Origin: Flavobacteriales bacterium
GTDB taxonomy: Bacteria; Bacteroidota; Bacteroidia; Flavobacteriales_D; Parvicellaceae
Reading direction: 5' to 3'
Assembly: GCA_020631555.1 (NCBI GenBank)
Contig: JAHDGY010000004.1
Location: 1 to 64,000, forward strand
Length of the DNA stretch: 64,000 nt
The position numbers and the translations under genes were made by a program. The notes under the pieces were generated by a model, which worked only from the letters and a program-made list of their open reading frames with translations, was not told where the DNA came from and ran no database searches. Below are positions 43,683 to 53,775 of this stretch, in pieces (positions within the stretch are counted from its first letter, which is position 1; each line of letters starts with the position of its first letter).

Positions 43683-46600
43683 TAATAACCAGCTTTTCAA
43701 GCTGCTCAGCCAAATCACCATTCTGATTGAGAACTTTGATCTTATATATATAAGTTCCTCTACCCAACTTATCTCCAAAATCATCCTTACCATCCCAGTA
43801 TATTGGATCAACCCGATACCCCTTAGTATGTACTGTTTGATCAATTGTTTTAACAACCTTGCCAGAAATGGTAAATATCTGGACATGCACATTCAGATAA
43901 CTGCAAGCTTGGTTATGTTCGAACATAAACTGCGTACGGTCTGAAAATGGATTTGGGTAATTTAACACGTGTTCTAATGCCATTTTGGAAGATTTAGCAA
44001 CAACAAATTCAGTAACCTCTTTCGAAGAGTTATTGTGAACATCCCAAACTTTTAAGGACAAGGAATGTCTCCCTTCAGCCAACTCTGAAAAGGGGTATTC
44101 AACAATTCCTGATTTGTACGTGTCCAAATCCGCCTGATAGTAGTCATTCAACACTAACGAACGTTTCGTATCCTCATCCAAAACAGCCACAATATCATGA
44201 CCAATACCATTGCCTACAGTGTTTATTCCATTTTCATCTGAAATTTTTGCAAAAATCGATGGATTTTGATCCGTAATGCCTCCGGATACGAATTTTTCAT
44301 CATTCATAAATAATCGAATATCAGGCCCCATATTGTCAGATGGACTACTGGTATCCTTGCCTCCTATTATAAGTGATTGATCATAACCTCCTGCATCAAT
44401 CGAATTGTTGTGCGCGTAATAACTAATTCTACCTGAGCCGAAATTGTAACCAATATCCTTAGGTACCACAAATGAAAACTTGAACTTCCCATTGACTATT
44501 GTTGCCTTACCTCTGTATATCAACCCTGTCCTTGCCATGAATTCAAGTCCTGCAGTCGAGCCTTTATCGTTGCCGAGAGTTTTCATCTTTTGCTCCTTAT
44601 CGTAAACCATCGGATAGACAAAACCATTAAAACCCTTCATAACAATGCTATCATCATCGAGAACTGCTCCCTGCACAGTAACCAAACTCAATGCTCCAAC
44701 GGTATCAGTGATCGAATCAATTGCAATATTATTAATGGATGTTGATACTACATTATATCTTGGTAAGGCAAGACGTACCGCAGGATCACCAATGAGAGTA
44801 AATCTTCTAAAGTTGTCTGCACCTTCCGGGCCCAAGCTGGCGAATCTATTCTTTGTTTCTAACAGTATTTCGCCAAGTGTAAGAGGCGTTCCATCTTCTG
44901 ATCTGTTGAATATTACATCGTAAAACTCTACTGAAATTGCGGCATTAACGTATGCGTAGACAACTCGTGTTGTTGTAAATAATGCAATCCCTCCTCCTTT
45001 GGGGTTTAACAATACTAATTCACCAGCGGAAGTCCTATTGGGGTCATCAAATCTTGTGAATTCGCATGTAGCCGTCATGAATAACGGTAATTTTCGAAGG
45101 TTGGTCCAGCCAGTAATTGTTTTCAAATCTAAAACCTTCTCATGTGCCCAACCTGTTTCGCCTCCGTGCCCCAAATAATTCACAACGAGTGCTCCACTTT
45201 GCACCCTTTGCTTTAACGTCTCTGCAACCTCTGGATACCTTTGCCCTCCCGAAGAAGAAACCTGTTTGTACGAATCAAGATACAACTTGTGAATGTTAAC
45301 ACTGGGATTCTTGGACTTTACCAGATCATAAATACCCTCCGACTGACGAAAAAAAACGTTACCATCTTCATCATCCCCTACAATCGTCATCACATTTCTC
45401 CAGCCGCCATAGATAGACTCGGCATTCTCTTCGCAATGAGCTTGACTAGTCGGAGCCTTCTCATAATTTGAGTAAATCTTGATTTTATTGACCACCCCAA
45501 AAGCTTCTTCCAATGTTTTGCAAGGGATACGTCCAACTGCAATATCCAATAACTCTTCATTCTTGTTGGATTCGGAATCATCAAGCAACCCAAAATAATC
45601 ATCGGTCATAAATGAATAAAGTGGAGACAAGCTTTCAGAAGACTGAAAAACAGGAATATAATTAGTATTTGGGGAAAGATAATTCCTTTGGTCATAAGAA
45701 GCATCTCCAAACAACAATAAATACTTTGGCGGATCAACACCAGAACTATTCGCTCTGTCATAAAACATTTTGCATAACCTTCTAATAGCCATCGGATCTC
45801 TCATTCCACTTGAAAACTCATTATAAACTTGCTGATCTGTAACTAAGTGAACCGACAATCCTTCGCTTTCATGAACCTTCTTTAATTCCTCCGCTGCCGG
45901 CCGAAACTTCGAATGTGTCACAATCAGCATCTGCGCATTGCCAAGACCGTGCAAGTTTTGACTTTTAACTTCTCCAAAAAAACTTGGAACTTTTGCACTG
46001 CTCCTGTTCCAAACAACAAACGTGCGTAGGGAATCTGCGTCCATCCTGAACAAAGCTTTATTACCACTAATATTGTAATTTACCTTTTGGGGGCTAGTGT
46101 GCTCAGTAACCTCCCAAATTTGTTCTATACCAGTTGGGCTGGTGATCTGATATTGGTTCACATTGCCTAATCCAACCGATCTAGTATGTCTAAAATCCAA
46201 TTGTTTGCCAGCAAACACAAGATCCCGGTAAACGTTCAGTTCAATATAGTCCAGCCAGCCCACATTGGATTCAACCCCGTTTTTGTCATACTCTACTGAA
46301 ATCTTAACTTGATCCGTCTTTGGCACAAACGGTAAGTCAAGATTCCCAACAGTTGCGTACAACGGATGTTGCACACTACTAATTATTTTAGGAAGCGCCG
46401 TCTTTTTCTTTGCATTGGATTGCAATTCCCGCACATTGAAATAAGTACTTCCAACTTTAGATTGACCAATAAACCTAACTCTAGCCGTTGAAGTTGAATC
46501 TTTACTAATATTAGCGATAGAAAACTCATAATCCATTTGCGTTTGCACGTCATATCGTTCACCAAACCACTGACTACCTGACCTCAGAAAGTTATATATT

Positions 46601-47571
46601 TCCTTTTCATGCAACACCCAATCATTATATGTCGCGATGGTTTGTGTAGGTTGTTTATTTGAGGTTATGCCTTCTTCAACCTTTTTTTGCTTGCGACTTC
46701 CATCAATGTTTACAAAATAGAATGAGGTGTCGCTGTAAACATTAGTCAAGTGCCTAAACTGATTGCCCGATTGACGCCAAGAATGTGGACCCTTGGCGTA
46801 AAAAATCACATAATCCCCCGGACCAAACACGCCATCGTTCCCGTCTTGAACAAATATTGAATTCTGAGCCAAATCATCTATTGGAACAACTGAATTTTTG
46901 ATGGATAGCATACCCTGACCATTGCCAAAAACATGAATTGACGACGAAGCCAACGTTTCAACTTCTACCCCAATACTTTCTATAAAATCGTAGGTAAGCA
47001 CATGAATACCGTCATCAACGACCCCAATTTTAAACCATTTACCACTTCCACTGGAAAGGACCGAATTTCCAACAAAACCATTAGATATACCTCTTGAAGT
47101 AATTGGATGTTGAGTCTTGAAGTCTATATCTGCGCTAATTAGCTTTTCGTAAATTCCTGCTCGCTTTCGGAGGGGACACACACTCCAAATCAAAAAAGTT
47201 TGATTTCTTTCAACTCCAGTTCTTAACCTCAATTGAAATTCACCGTTTTCGAATCCTAAATCCTTCAACACCTTGGCCTCTTGGTTGGAACATGATTCAA
47301 ACACAAAGCTAGTGGATTCAACTACCAGATTTGAAGGATAACCTGCCAATTTTTGGCCTTTCCCTCCAATCCAAGGTAACCCAGTTTTATCATATTGCCC
47401 CAACTTAACTCCTAGTGTTAGGATTTCCTTTCCTACAGAATCGTGAACACGCTTCTCTCCTTCCCAAACAACACTTGGGACACTAAGTGTTTGCGACAAA
47501 GCATTGCCTATGAATATCGCCACGCAACACACCAGAACAAATACCCTTTTACATGCAACTGTCATAAACAT
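43675..47571 (-). CDS. PorU-type T9SS sortase, C25 family peptidase (copy 2)
   Basis: A 1298-residue gingipain-type (C25) protein of the PorU kind, which cleaves the C-terminal signal of T9SS cargo and attaches it to the surface. A signal peptide (1-26) is followed by beta domains, then the C25 peptidase region (about 560-960) with TDQQVYNEFSSGMRDPMAIR, the catalytic His in NYLGHGGETGW (near residue 800) and the catalytic Cys in MTATCEFTRFDD (near 834). It ends in an FlgD-like/T9SS C-terminal domain with YNPF-like YPNPFSDRTQF and VKTIDQTVHTKG. It is a tandem paralogue of the next gene, with high similarity throughout, and both keep the catalytic dyad. 91 bases separate them. Confidence 0.9.
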   Translation of the reverse strand: MFMTVACKRVFVLVCCVAIFIGNALSQTLSVPSVVWEGEKRVHDSVGKEILTLGVKLGQYDKTGLPWIGGKGQKLAGYPSNLVVESTSFVFESCSNQEAKVLKDLGFENGEFQLRLRTGVERNQTFLIWSVCPLRKRAGIYEKLISADIDFKTQHPITSRGISNGFVGNSVLSSGSGKWFKIGVVDDGIHVLTYDFIESIGVEVETLASSSIHVFGNGQGMLSIKNSVVPIDDLAQNSIFVQDGNDGVFGPGDYVIFYAKGPHSWRQSGNQFRHLTNVYSDTSFYFVNIDGSRKQKKVEEGITSNKQPTQTIATYNDWVLHEKEIYNFLRSGSQWFGERYDVQTQMDYEFSIANISKDSTSTARVRFIGQSKVGSTYFNVRELQSNAKKKTALPKIISSVQHPLYATVGNLDLPFVPKTDQVKISVEYDKNGVESNVGWLDYIELNVYRDLVFAGKQLDFRHTRSVGLGNVNQYQITSPTGIEQIWEVTEHTSPQKVNYNISGNKALFRMDADSLRTFVVWNRSSAKVPSFFGEVKSQNLHGLGNAQMLIVTHSKFRPAAEELKKVHESEGLSVHLVTDQQVYNEFSSGMRDPMAIRRLCKMFYDRANSSGVDPPKYLLLFGDASYDQRNYLSPNTNYIPVFQSSESLSPLYSFMTDDYFGLLDDSESNKNEELLDIAVGRIPCKTLEEAFGVVNKIKIYSNYEKAPTSQAHCEENAESIYGGWRNVMTIVGDDEDGNVFFRQSEGIYDLVKSKNPSVNIHKLYLDSYKQVSSSGGQRYPEVAETLKQRVQSGALVVNYLGHGGETGWAHEKVLDLKTITGWTNLRKLPLFMTATCEFTRFDDPNRTSAGELVLLNPKGGGIALFTTTRVVYAYVNAAISVEFYDVIFNRSEDGTPLTLGEILLETKNRFASLGPEGADNFRRFTLIGDPAVRLALPRYNVVSTSINNIAIDSITDTVGALSLVTVQGAVLDDDSIVMKGFNGFVYPMVYDKEQKMKTLGNDKGSTAGLEFMARTGLIYRGKATIVNGKFKFSFVVPKDIGYNFGSGRISYYAHNNSIDAGGYDQSLIIGGKDTSSPSDNMGPDIRLFMNDEKFVSGGITDQNPSIFAKISDENGINTVGNGIGHDIVAVLDEDTKRSLVLNDYYQADLDTYKSGIVEYPFSELAEGRHSLSLKVWDVHNNSSKEVTEFVVAKSSKMALEHVLNYPNPFSDRTQFMFEHNQACSYLNVHVQIFTISGKVVKTIDQTVHTKGYRVDPIYWDGKDDFGDKLGRGTYIYKIKVLNQNGDLAEQLEKLVIIN

Positions 47572-47662
47572 AATAGTATCCCCTAAAGTAGCTGATCATC
47601 AACAAACAAAAAATTTAAATCCAATTATTTAACGCATATCAGATGCCTTAGTTAGAATCTCA

Positions 47663-50600
47663 TTAATTCAGAATCACCAATTTCTCCATTTCCTCAGCCA
47701 CATCGGCTTGCTCATTTAACACCTTGATCTTGTACACGTATACCCCTCTACCTAAATTGTCACCAAAATCATCCCTACCATCCCAACTTATTGGATCAGC
47801 CCTGAACCCCTTAGTATGCACAACCTGATCAATCGTTTTTACAACCTTCCCTGAGATTGTAAAAATCTGTATCTGAACTTTCAAAAAGTTGCAGACCTGA
47901 TTATGCTCAAACATAAATTCAGTTCTATCAGTAAACGGATTTGGATAGTTTAACACATGATCCAAAGCAATAAGAGCGGATTTAGCAACTACAAACTCAG
48001 TAACCTCACGGCTTGAATTATTATGAACGTCCCATACCTTCAAAGACAAGGTATGCTTCCCTTCGGACAATTTAGAAAACGGATACTTTACTTGACCAGA
48101 CTTATAAGTATCAATATCTGCACTGTAATAATCGTTGAGTACAATTGAATTTTTAGTCTCCTCATCCAGGACAGCAACAATATCATGACCAATTCCATTT
48201 CCAACCGTGTTGATTCCGTTTTCGTCCGAAATCTTTGCAAATATTGATGGGTTTTCATCCGTTATTCCGCCAAAAACAAATTTCTCATCATTCATATATA
48301 GCTCAACTTCAGGACCAACATCATCCGAAAAATTTGAATTATCGGTACCCCCAATAACCAAAGATTCATCTAATCCTGTCCCGTCAACTTGACCATTCTG
48401 TGTGTAATAACTTATTCGACCAGGTCCAAAATCATAGGAAATATCCCTAGGCACGACAAATGAAAAACTAAACTTGCCTTTCTTAACAGTCGCTTTACCT
48501 TTATATATTCTATTGGCCCAAGTCTCAAATGGCAAGGATCCTTTTGAACCTTTATCATTTCCTAAAGTCTTACGCTGCAAAACTTTATCAAATACAGTAG
48601 GATATACAATACCATTAAAATTATCCATAAGCTCTCCGTTCATATTTCGCACCTCCCCCTCTACGGTTACCAAATTTAAAGCTCTGGCTGTGTCGGTAAT
48701 AGTATCATGAGCAAGCCCATTAATTTTTGTTGTAACCACATTGTGTTGCGGTAACGCCAAACGAATGGCAGGATCGCCTATAAGTGAAAATCTCCTGTAG
48801 TTATTATGCAAATTCGAATTGGCCGCAACAAAGGCATTCTTTGTTTGCTTATAGATTTCTCCTAAAGTACGAGGTTTAGAGCCTTCTTTTTCAAAGACAT
48901 TATCGTAAAATCGGTAAGTCAGTTGAGCATTCGGTCCGGCGTACACAACGCGAGTTGTCGTAAATAATGCAATGGCCCCACCTTCCGGATTCAACAATAC
49001 TCTTTCCCCAGCCGATACTCTGTTTGGGTCATCAAATCTGGTAAATTCGCACGTAGCAGTCATGAACACCGGAAGTCTTCTCAAATTCCTCCAATTATTA
49101 ATCGTGTTCAAATCTAACACACGTTCATGCGCCCAACCAACTTCACCTCCGTGCCCTAAATAATTTACAAGCAACGCTCCTGTCTCGACCCTTCTTCTAA
49201 GCGCCTCGGAAACTCCTGGATACCTTTGTCCACCTGGAGTTGATTGTTGTTTGTAAGCGTCCATGTAGAGCTTTTGAACATTCAAACTCGGACTATTCGT
49301 ATTTATTCGAACACTCACCTCTTCAGACTGGGTAACGAATTGATCATTATCCTCATCGTCCGCAACGAGGCAAACCATATTTCTCCAGTCTCCAAATCTA
49401 GTCTGATCATCAGTATTACAATGCACGGTAGTGGAGCTCGACTCGCCATACCCCAAGTACACTTTAATTTTATTCACCACTCCTAAAGCTTCTTCCAAGG
49501 TTTGACAAGGAATTCGTCCAACAGAAATATCCATCAGATCTGAATTTTTATCTGAATCTTGATCATCCAACAGCCCATAAAAATCGTCTGTTATAAAAGA
49601 GTTTAAAGGAGACAAGCTCTCATCGGAATGAAAAACAGGTACGTAATTTGAATTAGGTGAAGTATAATCGCGTTGGTCATAGGAGGCGTCACCAAACAGC
49701 AAAAGATGTTGAGGCATTTCGGTCGAATCTACCGCCCGATCATAGAACATTTTGACAAATCTTCTAATCGCAATTGGATCCCGCATACCACTCGAAAACT
49801 CATTGTAAACCTGATCGGTAGTGGCAACATGAATAACCATTCCCTCACTTTCATGAACCTGAGCCAACTCTTCGGCAGCAGGCAAAAATTTGGGATGAGA
49901 AACGATAACCATATCCACCTTTCCTAAACCATGTAAGTTCTGATGCTGAACCGCACCATGCGACACTGGAACTTTGACATTACTATTATTCCAGGCTACA
50001 AACGTGCGCAACGAATCCGCATCAACCTTAAAACTCCCCACACCACCGCTAAACGTTAAGTCAACTACTTGTGGTTCATTTGGATTCGTCACCTCCCAAA
50101 GTTGGTCTATTTGACTAGCGTTAATAATCTCGAATTCTGCAACATTACCGTTACCGACCGAATTCGTATGCCTAAATTGAAGTTGATTTGTTCCGTATAC
50201 CAAATTTCGGTACAAGTTCACTTCAATATAATCCAACCAACCAACATTGGAAGGCACGCCCAATTTGTTATAATTAACAGAGAAATTGATATTGTTAGAC
50301 GACGGCTTAAAAGGCAAATCTATAACCACCGGCTTTCCCACATCAGGATAATCTGCATCGCCACCACTTTTATCAATAGATTTCGTATCACCTGTATTTG
50401 AAAATGTTTCGGTCACAGAATATTCCGACATCCCAGTTTTAGATGAACCAACGAATCGAACCTTTGCATAGGCAGTGGAATCTTGAGTCACGTCAGTAAT
50501 TGAAAAACCATACTTCAGGGTAGTTTGAACATCAAATTTGTCCCCAAACCATTGGTTTCCGCTTTTCAAAAAATTCTCATTTTCGTCTTCGTGCAAAGCC

Positions 50601-51553
50601 CAATCATTATACGTCCTAACCAAATGAGTTCTTGCTTTATTGGACACATAGGCCTTACCAACCCTATTACCTTGACCAGCCCTATTCACGTTAATGAAGT
50701 AATAAGAAGTATCACAATAATAATTTAATTGGTGCTTAAACCTGTGCCCATCTGGCCTCCAATTATGCGGGCCTTTCCCGTAGAAAACAAGATAGTCACC
50801 CCTTCCAAAAATACCATCTCCATCATCACTCACAAATGCTGCATTCAAATGAAGATCGTCATACTTCATTTGATTATTGGAAATTGATAACATTCCCGCT
50901 CCATTACCAAAAATGTTAATCGCATTTGCAGACAGTTGATTCATATCAACCCCTAACTGCTCCAAAAATTCATAAGATATTTTGTGAACACCATCCTCAA
51001 CAACTCCTATCTTGAACCAATCACCACTACCAGATGCCAGGACAGAGTTATCCACAAATCCTCTTGTGCCTGATCTTGATTTCAATTTATATTGCGGTTT
51101 GTAGGATATTTGTCCTCCTACCAATTTTTCGTACCGCCAACCTTTTTTTCTGATGGGACAAATTCTCCAAATTAGACTTGACTTATCGTTTTGGACCACC
51201 ACATCCAACTTCATCCTAAACTCAGGCTCACTGAATTCCAGCTTACTCAAAATTGCCGCTTCCTTAGATGAACAAGGAATTACTTGAAATTTTGAATCCA
51301 CTACGACTAAACTATCAGGCACACCGGACATACTAGCCCCTAACCCTCCAATCCAAGGTATAAGCTGATCGTCATATTGTCCACCATTAATACCCAAAGT
51401 AAATCGATATTGGCCTTTGGAATCCCTGATTTTGGTAACTTCTCCCCACTGGATATTATCCAATTTTAAACTTTGCCCATTGCTGTAATAGAAACTCAAA
51501 ACGCCAACAACCAACCCGAAAAAGGGTTTACAAAATTTCTTTTTCAACTTCAT
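47663..51553 (-). CDS. porU: PorU-type T9SS sortase, C25 family peptidase (copy 1)
   Basis: Full-length C25 sortase homologue of 1296 residues, next to gldJ as porU is in flavobacteria; that position makes it the better candidate for the canonical PorU. Signal peptide residues 1-26. The C25 region shows TDQVYNEFSSGMRDPIAIRR, catalytic His in NYLGHGGEVGW (about residue 800) and catalytic Cys in MTATCEFTRFDDP (about 834). The C-terminus, with YPNPFTDRTEF and KVVKTIDQVVHTKG, resembles a T9SS sorting domain. It is divergent from gldJ across about 285 bases that contain a small inverted repeat. Attachment of cargo to a lipid-linked sugar is the known role of PorU. Confidence 0.92.
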   Translation of the reverse strand: MKLKKKFCKPFFGLVVGVLSFYYSNGQSLKLDNIQWGEVTKIRDSKGQYRFTLGINGGQYDDQLIPWIGGLGASMSGVPDSLVVVDSKFQVIPCSSKEAAILSKLEFSEPEFRMKLDVVVQNDKSSLIWRICPIRKKGWRYEKLVGGQISYKPQYKLKSRSGTRGFVDNSVLASGSGDWFKIGVVEDGVHKISYEFLEQLGVDMNQLSANAINIFGNGAGMLSISNNQMKYDDLHLNAAFVSDDGDGIFGRGDYLVFYGKGPHNWRPDGHRFKHQLNYYCDTSYYFINVNRAGQGNRVGKAYVSNKARTHLVRTYNDWALHEDENENFLKSGNQWFGDKFDVQTTLKYGFSITDVTQDSTAYAKVRFVGSSKTGMSEYSVTETFSNTGDTKSIDKSGGDADYPDVGKPVVIDLPFKPSSNNINFSVNYNKLGVPSNVGWLDYIEVNLYRNLVYGTNQLQFRHTNSVGNGNVAEFEIINASQIDQLWEVTNPNEPQVVDLTFSGGVGSFKVDADSLRTFVAWNNSNVKVPVSHGAVQHQNLHGLGKVDMVIVSHPKFLPAAEELAQVHESEGMVIHVATTDQVYNEFSSGMRDPIAIRRFVKMFYDRAVDSTEMPQHLLLFGDASYDQRDYTSPNSNYVPVFHSDESLSPLNSFITDDFYGLLDDQDSDKNSDLMDISVGRIPCQTLEEALGVVNKIKVYLGYGESSSTTVHCNTDDQTRFGDWRNMVCLVADDEDNDQFVTQSEEVSVRINTNSPSLNVQKLYMDAYKQQSTPGGQRYPGVSEALRRRVETGALLVNYLGHGGEVGWAHERVLDLNTINNWRNLRRLPVFMTATCEFTRFDDPNRVSAGERVLLNPEGGAIALFTTTRVVYAGPNAQLTYRFYDNVFEKEGSKPRTLGEIYKQTKNAFVAANSNLHNNYRRFSLIGDPAIRLALPQHNVVTTKINGLAHDTITDTARALNLVTVEGEVRNMNGELMDNFNGIVYPTVFDKVLQRKTLGNDKGSKGSLPFETWANRIYKGKATVKKGKFSFSFVVPRDISYDFGPGRISYYTQNGQVDGTGLDESLVIGGTDNSNFSDDVGPEVELYMNDEKFVFGGITDENPSIFAKISDENGINTVGNGIGHDIVAVLDEETKNSIVLNDYYSADIDTYKSGQVKYPFSKLSEGKHTLSLKVWDVHNNSSREVTEFVVAKSALIALDHVLNYPNPFTDRTEFMFEHNQVCNFLKVQIQIFTISGKVVKTIDQVVHTKGFRADPISWDGRDDFGDNLGRGVYVYKIKVLNEQADVAEEMEKLVILN

Positions 51554-51838
51554 TTAATACAAACCTAAAAGTATCAATTATAACAGATATCAACGGGATG
51601 ACAATCTCATTATTGTCAACATTAACCAAATTTTAAGCGCCATGAAACTTTTTCCTTAACTTGACGTAGCAGATTTGCATGAATCAAGAAAAAAATAGAG
51701 TTTTTAAAGGAATTAAAGCCAACTAAATTCTTGTAATCACAATATTATTGAACATATTTGAGTTTTTTTCTTGAAATTTGGAATTAAGTAGACTTACCAC
51801 TTATTAGGTTGGAACAAACCAGTAATACATTTTTGCAT
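51554..51838. promoter_or_regulatory. divergent promoter region between porU and gldJ
   Basis: About 285 non-coding bases that must drive both genes. A perfect hairpin-type repeat TGACAAT-CTCATT-ATTGTCA lies at 51599-51618, about 45 bases before the porU start. A TTTG occurs at 51759 and another near 51780, but no TAnnTTTG with correct spacing precedes gldJ. On the minus strand TAGGTTTG at 51560-51567 matches a -7 element but is only 7 bases before the porU ATG, which would imply a leaderless message. Confidence 0.3.
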
Positions 51839-53749
51839 ATGGCTAGCGACAAGAAATTCTTGATAACTATGGGAATAGCATCAATTTTATTGATCAGCTC
51901 CTGCGGTTATGAAAAATCAAGTGTAACGGGATGGGATTACAACAATTCACAGACGGGTGGTTTTCAAAAAGTGGCCTACGAAGAACAGGAAACTGGACCG
52001 GGTTTGGTTCTCGTTGAAGGCGGAACATTTACCATGGGACGAGTCGAACAGGACGTTGAATTTGATTGGAACAATATTCCAAGACGTGTAACTGTTTCAT
52101 CCTTCTATATCGACGAAACAGAAGTTACAAATTTTCATTGGCTGGAATACCTATACTGGATCCAAAGAACTTATACGGACTTTCCAATGATTTACAAGAA
52201 AGCACTCCCAGACACGTTAGTTTGGAGATCAAAACTTGCGTATAACGAACCATATACTGAGTACTATCTTAGGCATCCTTCTTACCGAGACTATCCAGTA
52301 GTAGGAGTCAATTGGCTGCAGGCTAGCGATTTTTGCGCGTGGCGATCAGATCGAGTTAATGAGTATGTTTTGATAAGGGAAGGTGTTTTACTCTGGAATC
52401 CTAACCAACAAAATGAGCCATTTTCTGCACAGGCATATTTGGCTGGACAATATGAAGCAGGAGAAAATCCGAGGGGTCAAATTCCTGATCTCGACCCATC
52501 TAAAGGAGGCCAGGATGGAAGCGGAAAAATTAAAACTAAAAACCTAGCTACTAGAAAAGTAAGGATGGAAGATGGAATCTTATTGCCAAGGTACCGACTA
52601 CCAACTGAGGCGGAATGGGAATACGCCGCATACGGGTTGCTTGGACACTTGAATGACGAAAGAATTCTTGAGAGACGAATCTACCCTTGGAATGGTCATT
52701 TTGTGCGTAACGAAAGTGATAAATGGCAAGGAGAAATGATGGCTAATTTCGTTCGTGGGCGAGGTGATTACATGGGAGTAGCGGGTCATTTGAATGATAA
52801 CGCGGATGCAACCGCCCCGGTCATTTCTTATTGGCCGAATGATTACGGTCTTTACAACATGGCTGGCAACGTAAGCGAATGGGTTATGGACGTATACCGG
52901 CCACTGTCATCTGAAGATTATGATGAATTCCGACCATTTCGAGGAAATGTTTTCAAAACAAAAGTGCTTAACAGCGCAGGTGCTATCGATGCAAAGTTAG
53001 ATGAGACCTTGTATGACGTCGATGGCATGTTGGAATATGTGGTGGCATTTGAGACCGAACGTGCTAAGAGAACTCCCGTTGTAGGCGGACTGGATTCATT
53101 GGAAACAGAATTATTAAAATCCATCAAAGAAATAATTAAAGAAGGTATCGATCTAAAAAACAGAAAGCAACACGTGGAAGCGTCCAGAAAAGTTAGAGAA
53201 ATTTTTGACAATCTCTTCGATGATTTTGACAATTTAGTTCAACAAGATCCTACTCTTATGGAGTACCAACTAGAAGTTTCTGCAATTCTAAGGAAAGGTC
53301 TCTCAGACTTTGTAATCAATACTCCAGGCAATTTAAAAATGAGAGACGTTCGCCCTGAAGAAAATTTGGATCGTAGGAATTATACTATCGCGGACAATAT
53401 CGACTTCTTGGATGGAGATATCAACTCCAGTATCTATTATAACGACGATGGAGTAAAGGAAAACATAAACTTAAATAACGATCCTTTGGGTAAAAAGGAT
53501 CAGAACATAGTTTACCAATCCCTTCTAGATGGTGAAAAAGCATCAGCTGGGAAGCCGACCTCTCTTATTTCTGATAAATCCAGAGTATACAAAGGTGGAT
53601 CTTGGAGGGATAGGGCATACTACATGAGCCCTGGTACTCGTCGCTATCTAGATCAGCATCTATCCACTGAAACAATTGGGTTTAGATGTGCAATGGATCG
53701 AATAGGTCGACCTTCTGGGCTTGGTAAGGCTAAAGGAAGGAAGAAGTAA
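51839..53749 (+). CDS. gldJ: gliding motility / T9SS lipoprotein GldJ
   Basis: Lipoprotein of the formylglycine-generating-enzyme (FGE-sulfatase) fold that stabilises the gliding and T9SS machinery. The start at 51839 (MASDKKFLITMG) gives a signal ending in the lipobox LISSC. FGE motifs are VEGGTFTMGR, YIDETEVTNFHWLEYL, YRLPTEAEWEYAAYG, NMAGNVSEWVMDVYRP and the C-terminal GGSWRDRAYYMSPGTRRYLD. A helical insertion of about 100 residues (roughly residues 405-510 of the protein) splits the fold and makes it 636 residues, longer than I recall for flavobacterial GldJ (~560). The alternative upstream start is TTG 51811-type and unlikely. murF follows, the same order as in flavobacteria. Confidence 0.93.
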   Translation: MASDKKFLITMGIASILLISSCGYEKSSVTGWDYNNSQTGGFQKVAYEEQETGPGLVLVEGGTFTMGRVEQDVEFDWNNIPRRVTVSSFYIDETEVTNFHWLEYLYWIQRTYTDFPMIYKKALPDTLVWRSKLAYNEPYTEYYLRHPSYRDYPVVGVNWLQASDFCAWRSDRVNEYVLIREGVLLWNPNQQNEPFSAQAYLAGQYEAGENPRGQIPDLDPSKGGQDGSGKIKTKNLATRKVRMEDGILLPRYRLPTEAEWEYAAYGLLGHLNDERILERRIYPWNGHFVRNESDKWQGEMMANFVRGRGDYMGVAGHLNDNADATAPVISYWPNDYGLYNMAGNVSEWVMDVYRPLSSEDYDEFRPFRGNVFKTKVLNSAGAIDAKLDETLYDVDGMLEYVVAFETERAKRTPVVGGLDSLETELLKSIKEIIKEGIDLKNRKQHVEASRKVREIFDNLFDDFDNLVQQDPTLMEYQLEVSAILRKGLSDFVINTPGNLKMRDVRPEENLDRRNYTIADNIDFLDGDINSSIYYNDDGVKENINLNNDPLGKKDQNIVYQSLLDGEKASAGKPTSLISDKSRVYKGGSWRDRAYYMSPGTRRYLDQHLSTETIGFRCAMDRIGRPSGLGKAKGRKK

Positions 53750-53775
53750 TACTCCCTACACAGGCTAATTTAGAA

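Noticed and set aside
51560-51567. TAGGTTTG as the porU promoter
   Set aside because: It lies 7 bases from the ATG and would need a nearly leaderless message; no -33 partner exists.
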